NCBI GenBank assembly: GCA_031259505.1
Contig: JAIRLL010000031.1
Location: forward strand, 1-6,231
Direction of reading: 5' to 3'
Source: Tannerella sp.
Lineage (GTDB): Bacteria; Bacteroidota; Bacteroidia; Bacteroidales; Tannerellaceae
DNA: 6,231 nt
The notes beneath the pieces are model-generated. The model ran no database searches. It saw only the letters and a program-made list of their open reading frames with translations, and was not told the origin of the DNA. Positions 1 to 6,119 of this stretch are shown here, piece after piece. Numbering within the stretch: position 1 is the first letter of the stretch; every line of letters starts with the position of its first letter. Both the position numbers and the translations under genes were made by a program.

Positions 1-2229
1 AAACAGGAAATACTGATGAACTTCCGGATTGCATATCTGGCAGACACAAAAGTCAACTGGTGTCCCGCGCTTGGTACGGTACTGGCCAACGACGAGGTCA
101 GCGAAGGCCTTTCCGTCAGAGGCGGGCATCCGGTCGAGCAGCGCATGATGCGACAGTGGTGCCTGCGCATTTCGGCCTACGCACAGCGACTGCTCGACGG
201 ACTGGACGGAATCGACTGGACGGAATCGATGAAAGAAACGCAACGCAACTGGATAGGACGGAGCGAAGGCGCGGAAATAACCTTCCCCCTCGCCCGCGAA
301 GATGGCAGGGTAGCCATTCCCGTTTTCACCACGCGCCCCGATACCGTCTTCGGCGTGACCTTCATGGTGCTCGCTCCCGAATCGGAATACGTGCCGGAAG
401 TCGTCACCGGCGAACGTAAAGACGAAGTGAACGCCTACCTGGAAACCGCCCGCCGGCGCACCGAACGCGAACGTATCGCCGACCGCCGGGTGACAGGCGT
501 CTTCAGCGGATCGTATGCCGTCAATCCTGTAAACGGCGAAACCATCCCCGTCTGGATTTCGGACTACGTACTGGCCGGCTACGGCACGGGCGCCATCATG
601 GCCGTCCCCGCGCACGACAGCCGCGACTATGCTTTTGCCCGGCATTTCAACCTGCCCGTCGTCCCCCTGATCGAAGGAGCGGACATTTCGGAAGAAAGTT
701 TTGACGCGAAAGAAGGGATTATGACAAACTCCGGCTTCCTGAACGGACTGACGGTGAAAGACGCCATACGGAAAACAAAAGAATATATCGAAACGCACCG
801 CCTGGGGACAGTGAAAGTCAACTATCGCCTGCGCGACGCCATCTTCAGCCGCCAGCGATACTGGGGCGAGCCTTTCCCCATCTATTATAAAGATGGCATG
901 CCGTGCGCCCTCGACCCGGAAGATCTGCCCGTCGAACTGCCGGAAGTCGACGCCTTCCTGCCGACCGAAACGGGCGAACCGCCTCTCGGACGCGCCGCCA
1001 TATGGGCCTGGGACGCAAAAAACCGGACAGTCGTCGAAACGGCGCGCATATCTCCGGGCGATGAAATCTATCCGCTCGAACTCTGCACAATGCCCGGATT
1101 CGCCGGATCGTCCGCCTATTACCTGCGCTACGAAGACCCGCACAACAGCAAACGGCTTGTCTCGGAAACCTGCAACGCTTACTGGCGAAACGTCGACCTG
1201 TATGTCGGCGGAACCGAACACGCAACCGGACATCTGATCTACAGCCGCTTCTGGAACAAGTTCCTGTTCGACTGCGGCCTTGTGGCCGACGACGAACCCT
1301 TCCGCAAACTGATCAACCAGGGAATGATTCAGGGACGGAGCAACTTCGTCTACCGGATCAAGCATACGAACACGTTCGTATCCTTTGGACTCAAGGACAG
1401 CCACGACGTGACGCCCATTCACGTGGACATCGGCATCGTATCCGGCGACATCCTCGACCTTGAAGCCTTCCGGCGATGGAATCCGGAATACGCCGACGCC
1501 GAATTCATACTCGAAGACGGAAAATACGTCTGCGGATGGGCGGTCGAAAAGATGTCGAAATCCATGTACAACGTGGTCAACCCCGACGACGTGACAGACC
1601 GCTACGGCGCCGACACCCTGCGCCTGTACGAAATGTTTCTCGGCCCCCTCGAACAGTCGAAACCCTGGGACACGAACGGCATCGACGGCGTCTCGCGCTT
1701 CCTGCGGAAATTCTGGAACCTGTTCTTCCGCGGCGACGTCTTCACCGTCTCCGACGGACAGCCCTCGGCCGGCGAACTCAAGTCCGTCCACAAACTGATC
1801 AGGAAGATCGGGCATGACATCGAATCGTTCTCCTTCAACACGTCCGTCGCCGCCTTTATGATCTGCGCCAACGAACTGACGGCGCTCGGGTGCAACAGTC
1901 GCGCCGTGCTGTCCGACTTTGTCGTCGTCCTCTCGCCTTTCGCCCCGCACATTGCCGAAGAACTGTGGCACAGACTTGGACACGACACGACGGTCTGCGA
2001 CGCCGTTTTCCCCGAATACAACGAATCCTTCCTGAAGGAAGACACGGCAACGTATGCCGTATCCTTCAACGGCAGGACACGGTTCAGCCTCGAACTGCCC
2101 GTCGACATGCCGCGCGAGGAAGTCGAAAAAACCGTGCTCGCCCACGAAAACTCGGCACGGTGGACAGACGGCAAAACGCCGAAAAAAATCATCGTCGTAC
2201 CCGGAAAAGTAGTCAGCATCGTGCTCTGA
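1..2229 (+). CDS. leuS: Leucyl-tRNA synthetase, 5'-truncated by the window edge
   Basis: Cytoplasmic class I aminoacyl-tRNA synthetase that charges tRNA-Leu with leucine using ATP. The frame is open from base 1, so the first ATG (16) is internal; 742 residues are visible and I infer that roughly 150-200 N-terminal residues, with the HIGH motif, are missing. Numbering from base 1: NWCP at 19-22; CP1 editing domain with the Thr-rich TTRPDT at 110-115 and [14 protein letters not shown] ending at Asp206, the conserved editing-site aspartate that binds the amino group of the mischarged amino acid; catalytic-domain segments TMPGFAGSS from 363 and [14 protein letters not shown] at 401-414; KMSKS at 517-521 (bases 1549-1563); anticodon-binding helices with [11 protein letters not shown] at 646-656; and the C-terminal domain with FNGRTRF near 689-695, ending GKVVSIVL. 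The segment just before KMSKS (roughly 435-515) is the leucine-specific insertion in a form I associate with Bacteroidota. No frameshift or missing active-site residue is seen. The next gene starts 3 bp after the stop. Confidence 0.97.
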   Translation, partial: KQEILMNFRIAYLADTKVNWCPALGTVLANDEVSEGLSVRGGHPVEQRMMRQWCLRISAYAQRLLDGLDGIDWTESMKETQRNWIGRSEGAEITFPLAREDGRVAIPVFTTRPDTVFGVTFMVLAPESEYVPEVVTGERKDEVNAYLETARRRTERERIADRRVTGVFSGSYAVNPVNGETIPVWISDYVLAGYGTGAIMAVPAHDSRDYAFARHFNLPVVPLIEGADISEESFDAKEGIMTNSGFLNGLTVKDAIRKTKEYIETHRLGTVKVNYRLRDAIFSRQRYWGEPFPIYYKDGMPCALDPEDLPVELPEVDAFLPTETGEPPLGRAAIWAWDAKNRTVVETARISPGDEIYPLELCTMPGFAGSSAYYLRYEDPHNSKRLVSETCNAYWRNVDLYVGGTEHATGHLIYSRFWNKFLFDCGLVADDEPFRKLINQGMIQGRSNFVYRIKHTNTFVSFGLKDSHDVTPIHVDIGIVSGDILDLEAFRRWNPEYADAEFILEDGKYVCGWAVEKMSKSMYNVVNPDDVTDRYGADTLRLYEMFLGPLEQSKPWDTNGIDGVSRFLRKFWNLFFRGDVFTVSDGQPSAGELKSVHKLIRKIGHDIESFSFNTSVAAFMICANELTALGCNSRAVLSDFVVVLSPFAPHIAEELWHRLGHDTTVCDAVFPEYNESFLKEDTATYAVSFNGRTRFSLELPVDMPREEVEKTVLAHENSARWTDGKTPKKIIVVPGKVVSIVL

Positions 2230-2232
2230 ACC

Positions 2233-3105
2233 ATGAAAAACAGTCCGCTGTACAAAATATACCACCCGCTCCGCGACTATATCTTCATCCTTGTCGGGAC
2301 GATGATATACGCCTTCGGCTTCAACGGCTTTATTCTCTCGAACGAGATTGTCCCCGGCGGAGTGACCGGCATCTGTTCGCTGCTGTTCTTCATGACCGGT
2401 ATACCGGTATCGCTGTCGTACGCGCTGATAAACGTGGCGCTGCTCTTTCTGGCATACAGAATGCTTGGCATGAGATTCATGCTCAACACCATCTTCGGCG
2501 TCGTTTCGCTCACCTTTTCGCTCATGTTCTTCGAATGGCTGCTGGGCGGCCGTCCCGTCATCGAGGGCGAGCCGTTCATGTCCATCCTGATCGGCGGCGC
2601 GCTTTGCGGTGCGGGACTGGGAATCATCTTTTCGTCCAACGGCAGTACCGGAGGCACCGACATCATCGGCGCCATAGTCCACAAATACCGGCACATATCC
2701 ATCGGGCGGACGCTGCTTTTCTGCGACTTCTTCGTCATCGGATCGTCGTACTTCATTTTCCACGACGTCGGTAAAATCGTATTCGGATTCGTCGAGATGA
2801 TATTCAACAACTACATCCTCGACAAGGTGATGAACGCAAACACGCAGTCCGTACAGTTTCTCATCTTCACGCAGAAGTACGAAGAAATCGCCGAACGCAT
2901 CATCTCCGACCTCGGCCGCGGCTGCACCATACTGGACGGGCAGGGAGGATATACGAAAGAACCTGTCAGGATCGTCGTCCTGCTGGCCAAAAGCCGCGAA
3001 AGCATCACCATTTTTCGCCTTATAAAATCCATCGACCACAATGCCTTCATATCGCAAAGCTCCGTGCGCGGTGTCTACGGCGAAGGCTTCGAACCGATAA
3101 AATAG
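2233..3105 (+). CDS. YitT-family integral membrane protein (membrane domain plus C-terminal DUF2179)
   Basis: A 290-residue inner-membrane protein of the YitT family; the substrate or role of the family is not established. The N-terminal half is hydrophobic, with segments near residues 17-35, 44-56, 59-76, 83-104, 115-134 and 160-176. It contains family hallmarks: SNEIVPGGVTGI (36-47) after the first helix and SSNGSTGGTDIIG (134-146) after the fifth. Residues about 205-290 form a soluble domain matching DUF2179, with LGRGCTILDGQGGYT at 227-241 and a terminal GVYGEGFEPIK. Length and domain order are normal for the family. The ATG at 2233 lies 3 bases after the leuS stop, with no Shine-Dalgarno site, which suggests co-transcription and possible translational coupling with leuS. 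No strong terminator follows; a 6-bp hairpin (ATTCCG at 3171-3176 with CGGAAT at 3183-3188) is the only nearby candidate and lacks a T-run. Confidence 0.93.
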   Translation: MKNSPLYKIYHPLRDYIFILVGTMIYAFGFNGFILSNEIVPGGVTGICSLLFFMTGIPVSLSYALINVALLFLAYRMLGMRFMLNTIFGVVSLTFSLMFFEWLLGGRPVIEGEPFMSILIGGALCGAGLGIIFSSNGSTGGTDIIGAIVHKYRHISIGRTLLFCDFFVIGSSYFIFHDVGKIVFGFVEMIFNNYILDKVMNANTQSVQFLIFTQKYEEIAERIISDLGRGCTILDGQGGYTKEPVRIVVLLAKSRESITIFRLIKSIDHNAFISQSSVRGVYGEGFEPIK

Positions 3106-3338
3106 CCCCTGCTGCTGCTGTTCGGACGGCGCTGGAACTCAAGGCCTGCGGGCGAAAGGAAATTGTCGGGATTCCGGTCTTTCGGAATGTTTCGCTGCTC
3201 GCGGAGACAGTTGAATGTAGCGCCCGACGTTGCCGTCAGAACAAAATAATGTTAAACGGACAGGCATAACGTCAAAATATCCGGAATGTAACACGAAATC
3301 ACGTCTTAATATCCGCTATTTTGTGAAAGCGGATGCAT

Positions 3339-3394
3339 TTTGCAGGAAAATATTTGCAGGTGTCATTTTGCTGAAGTATCTTTGCAGGGTCAAA
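3339..3394 (+). repeat. Degenerate 14-bp tandem repeat headed by TTTGCAGG (4 units)
   Basis: TTTG recurs at exactly 14-bp steps: 3339, 3353, 3367 and 3381. Units 1, 2 and 4 begin TTTGCAGG and unit 3 begins TTTGCTGA; the remaining six bases of each unit vary. Units 2 and 4 supply the -33 TTTG and the TTTG of the -7 element of the promoter at 3353-3384, so the repeat and the promoter are the same sequence. It could be an array of binding sites or simply duplicated promoter half-sites. Confidence 0.6.
3353..3384 (+). promoter_or_regulatory. Bacteroidota-type promoter (TTTG-N20-TATCTTTG) with no sense gene downstream
   Basis: A -33 TTTG at 3353-3356 and a perfect TAnnTTTG -7 box (TATCTTTG, 3377-3384) are separated by 20 bp, within the usual Bacteroidota spacing. 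Initiation is expected near 3390. Downstream in this direction there is no recognisable protein gene, only structured sequence and then the antisense strand of anmK. It may drive a small RNA or an anmK antisense transcript, or be a relic of a lost gene. Confidence 0.6.
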
Positions 3395-3548
3395 ACAGAA
3401 AAGTGACGATTTCTCTGCCAGTTGAAGGATTGGAACTGTTATTTACAATTCAATAACAGGTATCGGCATGATAAGGCAAAAAGATTGTTTCAAACATGCA
3501 TGGATTACCCATCCCGTGTGAAACGGGGTGGGTAGTTGAATTTTCAAC
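3391..3548 (+). ncRNA. Candidate structured small RNA (or relic leader)
   Basis: Immediately downstream of the orphan promoter the plus strand can form consecutive hairpins: AGAAA 3397-3401 with TTTCT 3410-3414; CTGTTATT 3436-3443 with AATAACAG 3452-3459 (8 bp perfect, 8-nt loop); an 11-bp stem at 3507-3533; and GTTGAA/TTCAAC at 3535-3548. CAGTT 3419-3423 can also pair with AACTG 3434-3438, which excludes full formation of the second hairpin. A 17-codon ORF (ATG 3468, TGA 3519-3521) ends in the loop of the third hairpin. I recognise no known RNA family. The 3' boundary is a guess because no T-run terminates it. Confidence 0.25.
3507..3533. repeat. Strong inverted repeat, 11-bp stem and 5-nt loop
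   Basis: ACCCATCCCGT (3507-3517) pairs with ACGGGGTGGGT (3523-3533) around the loop GTGAA; as plus-strand RNA all 11 positions pair, with one U-G wobble. It sits 69 bp beyond the anmK stop and could act as a transcript end or stabiliser for either strand. It is not a classic intrinsic terminator: there is no immediate T-run on the plus side, and on the minus side the nearest T-run lies about 24 nt further on, at 3479-3483. Confidence 0.5.
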
Positions 3549-3601
3549 ACGCCTCCCCCCCCGCGACAGACAACTGAAAATCCTGAATTTTGAATCCCGA
3601 A

Positions 3602-4666
3602 TCATTCGGCCAGATAAACCGCTCCTCCGCAACTGTCCGCACTTGCGCCGGTCACATCGCGCAGGCAATTCGTTTCGCCCCTCATGCGCAGAACGCCCAG
3701 AAAGGCGAAGATGATGGCCTCCTTGAAATCGACGGTCTGCGTATCGGGGATGACGATCGTCTTGTTGCCGAACTCGCGCAGCCGCTCTGTCAGGAAGACG
3801 TTTCGCGCTCCACCTCCCGTCACAAGCATGGTTTCGCCCTCGTTCCCGCGCGAGGCGTCGGCAAGTTGCAGGGCAATATGTTCCGTCAGCGTGCGGAGTT
3901 TGTCGGCGACGGACAGGTGCGCCGTATCCAGACAGGGACGGAAAACGGCGTCGAACCATTCCTTCCCCAGCGATTTGGCTCCGCGCCGGCGATAGAAGTC
4001 CAGCGCATTCAGCGTATTCATAAGCGAGAGGTCTGTTTTGCCGCTGCGGGCTGTTTCTCCGTCACGGTCGAAGGGCATTCCCAGCCGTCCGGCAAGGTAG
4101 TTCAGCGCCATGTTGCAGGGCGCCACGTCGAACGCCACCCTCCGTCCGGCGCGGCGGAAGGATATGTTGGAAAAGCCGCCGAGATTCAGGCAGGCGTCGT
4201 AGTGTCCGAATAGCAGTTCGTCGCCGACGGGCACGAGCGGCGCTCCCTGTCCGCCGAGCGCCACGTCGCGCGTACGGAAATCGCAAACCGTCGTGAGGCC
4301 AGTGTGCGAGGCCAGCGTGGCGCCGTTCCCGATTTGCGAAGTGATGCCCAGCGCCGGCTGGTGAAACGTCGTGTGTCCGTGCGAGGCCAGAAAGTCGGGT
4401 CTGACCGTTTGCTTCGCAAGGAAGGCGCGGACGGTCGCTGCCGTCACGGCTGCCAGTTCGGCGTCCAGTTTCACATAGTCGTATGCCGAAAGACACATAG
4501 CTTCCCCCAGCCGCGACCGCAGTTCGTCGGAATAGGGATGCGTTTCGGCGGCAATCACTCCGTATCGCCAGCGTTCGGGCGTCTTTTCAAAACGGCACAG
4601 CGCCATGTCCAGACCGTCGAGCGATGTGCCCGACATCAGTCCCAGTACATTATATTCATTTTTCAT
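3602..4666 (-). CDS. anmK: Anhydro-N-acetylmuramic acid kinase
   Basis: Cytosolic murein-recycling enzyme that uses ATP to phosphorylate 1,6-anhydro-N-acetylmuramic acid while hydrolytically opening its anhydro ring, giving MurNAc-6-phosphate. The 354-residue product is slightly shorter than the roughly 370-residue E. coli enzyme. Visible motifs: the N-terminal ATP-binding GLMSGTSLDGLD (9-20); SHGHTTFHQP (95-104); RDVALGGQGAPLVP (133-146); NLGGFSNISF (161-170); Asp180 in FDVAPCN, the position of the catalytic aspartate; LVTGGGARN (281-289); and C-terminal GASADSCGGAVYLA. I chose the ATG at 4664-4666 because the protein then begins directly before the conserved glycine motif. An in-frame ATG at 4729 would add 21 unconserved residues that run across the likely promoter. 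It is transcribed toward the yitT-family gene and divergently from the small secreted ORF. All key residues look intact. Confidence 0.95.
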   Translation of the reverse strand: MKNEYNVLGLMSGTSLDGLDMALCRFEKTPERWRYGVIAAETHPYSDELRSRLGEAMCLSAYDYVKLDAELAAVTAATVRAFLAKQTVRPDFLASHGHTTFHQPALGITSQIGNGATLASHTGLTTVCDFRTRDVALGGQGAPLVPVGDELLFGHYDACLNLGGFSNISFRRAGRRVAFDVAPCNMALNYLAGRLGMPFDRDGETARSGKTDLSLMNTLNALDFYRRRGAKSLGKEWFDAVFRPCLDTAHLSVADKLRTLTEHIALQLADASRGNEGETMLVTGGGARNVFLTERLREFGNKTIVIPDTQTVDFKEAIIFAFLGVLRMRGETNCLRDVTGASADSCGGAVYLAE

Positions 4667-4688
4667 CGTCAGGTATATGTATATGGTG

Positions 4689-4696
4689 CGAAGGTA
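4689..4696 (-). promoter_or_regulatory. Possible anmK -7 promoter element
   Basis: On the minus strand this reads TACCTTCG, one mismatch from TAnnTTTG, and is followed by GC-ACC as in many Bacteroidota starts. It lies 22 bp upstream of the anmK ATG. No TTTG is found at the usual 19-21 bp spacing; the nearest minus-strand TTTG (4727-4730) is about 30 bp away. Called mainly from position. Confidence 0.35.
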
Positions 4697-4699
4697 GTG

Positions 4700-4731
4700 T
4701 TTTGCGGATGAAATATCCGTTTTTTGCAAAA
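4700..4731. repeat. Nested inverted repeat in the anmK upstream region
   Basis: Outer arms TTTTGC (4700-4705) and GCAAAA (4726-4731) enclose inner arms CGGAT (4705-4709) and ATCCG (4715-4719) around loop GAAAT, with six T at 4720-4725. It lies where the -33 region of an anmK promoter would be, so it could be an operator. On the plus strand the inner hairpin plus T-run resembles a small intrinsic terminator, but no plus-strand gene ends there. Confidence 0.35.
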
Positions 4732-4745
4732 AAAATCACTTTCCG

Positions 4746-4776
4746 TTATGGAATTTGCCTTTCGGCCGTATCTTTG
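4746..4776 (+). promoter_or_regulatory. Promoter of the small secreted ORF
   Basis: A perfect -7 box TATCTTTG at 4769-4776, followed by CAGT, is preceded by TTATG at 4746-4750 with an 18-bp spacer, a weak -33 match. Initiation near 4783 would leave a leader of about 48 nt that is A-rich just before the ATG, as is common in Bacteroidota. Confidence 0.55.
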
Positions 4777-4830
4777 CAGTATATATAACAACGGAATTGA
4801 AACCTGTTCAGTAAAAAAAACAACAGCATT

Positions 4831-4983
4831 ATGAGACGATACATTTTCCTTTATGCGGTGATAACCGGATGGCTGGCGGCGGAACTGTCGGCGCAGATGC
4901 CGGTCATGAAAACATCGAACAAAAACATTCCCGACGCGTCGGACATGCAGACAACAGCGGTAATACTGCAACAAGACAATTAA
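4831..4983 (+). CDS. Small exported protein of unknown function (50 aa)
   Basis: I do not recognise this protein. It is 50 residues and starts MRRYIFLY. Residues 1-21 look like a signal peptide: Arg2-Arg3, a hydrophobic core (4-17) and a likely signal peptidase I site after LSA, leaving a 29-residue mature peptide that begins with Gln22. Gln at +1 is common in exported Bacteroidota proteins, where it can be cyclised to pyroglutamate. The mature part is polar, lacks cysteine, and ends VILQQDN. Support for its being real is the promoter with a perfect -7 element, the A-rich leader and the signal peptide. There is no Shine-Dalgarno site, as expected for the phylum. It may be a genuine secreted peptide or the surviving 5' end of a larger exported protein gene; the frame does not continue past the TAA. 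Confidence 0.55.
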   Translation: MRRYIFLYAVITGWLAAELSAQMPVMKTSNKNIPDASDMQTTAVILQQDN

Positions 4984-5018
4984 ACAGTGGCATGACGGAT
5001 TGAATATTAAATAAGTAT

Positions 5019-5026
5019 TATCTTTG
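5019..5026 (+). promoter_or_regulatory. Promoter -7 element of the PDDEXK nuclease gene
   Basis: TATCTTTG, followed by CA, matches the Bacteroidota -7 consensus exactly and lies 25 bp upstream of the nuclease ATG. The -33 is unclear: ATTG at 4999-5002 is only 16 bp upstream. The short leader is almost entirely A and T (5031-5051) and has no Shine-Dalgarno site. Confidence 0.5.
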
Positions 5027-5051
5027 CATCATGAAATAAAAAAATAAAATT

Positions 5052-5981
5052 ATGGCACACTATCTTGATCCGAAAAATGATTTGACGTTTAAACGCATCT
5101 TCGGCGAGCATGAAGATATATGCATGAGCCTGCTCAACAGTATGCTGCCGCTGGAAAAAGGCCGGCAGATAGTCAGTCTGCAGTATCAGTCGAGTGAACT
5201 GATACCCGAAATACCCCTGCTGAAGGATTCCATAGTAGACGTCGGCTGCACGGACAGCAGTGGCCGCCGGTTTATAGTGGAAATGCAGATGCAGTGGACA
5301 GGCAGTTTCAAGCGTCGCGTACTGTTAAATGCCTCCAAGGCGTATGTGAAACAGTTGGACACCGGAAAAGACTACCGTCTTATCCAGCCCGTTTACGCAC
5401 TGAACTTCGTAAACGACACATTCGACCCCGACCCGGATGTATACTATCACGACTACAAGGTAGTCAATATCGAAAACGTGGAAAAGCAGATCGAAGGCCT
5501 GGAACTTGTTTTCATAGAATTGCCGAAATACAGACCCGCCGGACGCACCGAAAAGAAACTGTACGATTTATGGCTGACATTTCTCACCGGCATCAAAGAA
5601 GGCGCGGAAAGCGTTCCGGAAGAACTGCTGAAGGAAGAAGTAACCAGAGAGGCGGTAAAATACCTGGAACGTCATTCCTACACTAAAGCCGAACTGGATG
5701 CATATGACAAATTTCTGGATGTTATCCTCACTACGCGCACTTATTACGTTGATGCTTTTTTCGAAGGAAGAGAAGAAGGCATAGCCGAAGGCATGGAAAA
5801 AGGCATGGCCGAGGGCATGGAAAAAGGAAAAGCCGAAGGAAAAGCCGAAATGATTAGAGAGATGGTTATTGCCGGAAATAAAAACGGTCTTTCCATGGAA
5901 CAGATGCAGACATTCTTCAACCTTGACAGGGCACGGATAGAAGAAATACTTCGCCAGGCGGAAGAATCTCCTGTCATTTAA
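5052..5981 (+). CDS. PD-(D/E)XK nuclease family protein (Rpn/PDDEXK_2 type, often labelled transposase)
   Basis: A 309-residue protein of the PDDEXK_2/Rpn group, often annotated as a putative transposase but better described as a DNA endonuclease linked to recombination and, in E. coli relatives, to phage defence. The N-terminal signature LDPKNDLTFKRIFG is at 5-18. The nuclease core shows Asp63 in SIVDVGC and the ExQ motif VEMQMQ (Glu77, Gln79), the usual replacement for E-x-K in this group, followed by RRVLLNASKAYVKQL (88-102) and LIQPVYALNFV (110-120). Residues 165-235 are mostly helical. Residues 238-265 are a Gly-Glu-Lys-rich repeat, and the C-terminal NGLSMEQMQTFFNLDRARIE (278-297) resembles a small helix-turn-helix typical of the family tail. 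Codon use is less G/C-biased at third positions than in leuS or anmK, consistent with transfer. It has its own promoter and no terminal inverted repeats that I can see. Active-site residues are intact, so it is probably functional. Confidence 0.9.
   Translation: MAHYLDPKNDLTFKRIFGEHEDICMSLLNSMLPLEKGRQIVSLQYQSSELIPEIPLLKDSIVDVGCTDSSGRRFIVEMQMQWTGSFKRRVLLNASKAYVKQLDTGKDYRLIQPVYALNFVNDTFDPDPDVYYHDYKVVNIENVEKQIEGLELVFIELPKYRPAGRTEKKLYDLWLTFLTGIKEGAESVPEELLKEEVTREAVKYLERHSYTKAELDAYDKFLDVILTTRTYYVDAFFEGREEGIAEGMEKGMAEGMEKGKAEGKAEMIREMVIAGNKNGLSMEQMQTFFNLDRARIEEILRQAEESPVI
5763..5846 (+). repeat. In-frame 12-bp tandem repeat, 7 units
   Basis: Seven consecutive 12-bp units start at 5763, 5775, 5787, 5799, 5811, 5823 and 5835 and encode EGRE, EGIA, EGME, KGMA, EGME, KGKA and EGKA. 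The third to sixth units also form a 24-bp higher-order pattern (GGCATGGAA alternating with GGCATGGCC or GGAAAAGCC). Copy-number changes would keep the reading frame and lengthen or shorten a charged linker between the nuclease part and the C-terminal helices. Confidence 0.85.
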
Positions 5982-6096
5982 CTGAAAAAGACGGGAAACT
6001 TCAGTAAACAGCATATATCAGCCTTATTTATTCTGCAACCAAACCACTAATAATTATCCATTAATAATTAATCATTAAAAAAAATCCCCTTCCACA
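5982..6096. repeat. A/T-rich spacer with an imperfect 14-bp direct repeat
   Basis: Between the nuclease stop and the putative insertion-sequence end, CTAATAATTATCCA (6047-6060) is followed by TTAATAATTAATCA (6061-6074), identical at 11 of 14 positions, then an A-run. A 6-bp hairpin (ACTGAA 5981-5986, TTCAGT 6000-6005) overlaps the nuclease stop codon but has no T-run. No gene is seen here. Confidence 0.45.
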
Positions 6097-6119
6097 CAGG
6101 GCTGACGCATCAAAATTTA

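Larger units (their letters stand above)
3106..3601. other. Convergent intergenic region without a convincing gene
   Basis: About 500 bp lie between the yitT-family stop and the anmK stop, which face each other. The first 160 bp are G/C-rich and one plus frame stays open without a start codon until TAA at 3267-3269. From about 3290 the sequence becomes A/T-richer and holds a 7-bp inverted repeat (ATCCGCT 3311-3317, AGCGGAT 3328-3334), a 14-bp periodic repeat with a promoter, then several hairpins (listed separately). A run of eight C lies at 3555-3562. I see no protein-coding gene that I can support. Confidence 0.7.

Noticed and set aside
16..18. ATG at 16 as the true start of leuS
   Set aside because: The frame is open to base 1 and the residues after this ATG align with the interior of LeuRS, after the HIGH motif. 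The gene begins upstream of the window.
1602..2255. Long minus-strand open frame opposite leuS (217 codons)
   Set aside because: It lies wholly opposite well-conserved leuS sequence and its translation shows no family signature; it is a by-product of G/C-rich codon usage.
1890..2774. 294-codon plus-strand frame across the leuS/yitT junction
   Set aside because: Arg/His-rich translation without domains, overlapping two clearly real genes in another frame.
3171..3188. Hairpin after the yitT-family gene as terminator
   Set aside because: Six base pairs only, followed by GTTTCG and not a T-run; too weak to call.
3555..3562. Run of eight C as a phase-variation tract
   Set aside because: It is intergenic, past the end of anmK, and not placed to switch a reading frame or promoter spacing of any gene I can support.
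3496..3714. 72-codon plus-strand ORF starting after the orphan promoter
   Set aside because: Its second half is antisense to anmK and the first half is a hairpin region. The promoter upstream makes it less dismissible than other shadows, but nothing in the protein supports coding.
3590..4213. 207-codon plus-strand frame opposite anmK
   Set aside because: It is the antisense of conserved anmK codons, and no protein family is recognisable in it.
4667..4729. Upstream ATG at 4729 giving anmK 21 extra residues
   Set aside because: The added residues are not part of the kinase fold and cross the probable promoter; the ATG at 4666 sits just before the conserved GLMSGTSLDG motif.
5031..5039. ATGAAATAA two-codon upstream ORF before the nuclease gene
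   Set aside because: A minimal start-stop unit could regulate translation, but such a string is expected by chance in a leader made almost only of A and T.
5763..5846. Tandem repeat as a CRISPR array
   Set aside because: The units are contiguous 12-bp coding repeats without spacers.
5981..6005. Hairpin overlapping the nuclease stop codon as terminator
   Set aside because: A 6-bp A/T-rich stem with a 13-nt loop and no following T-run.
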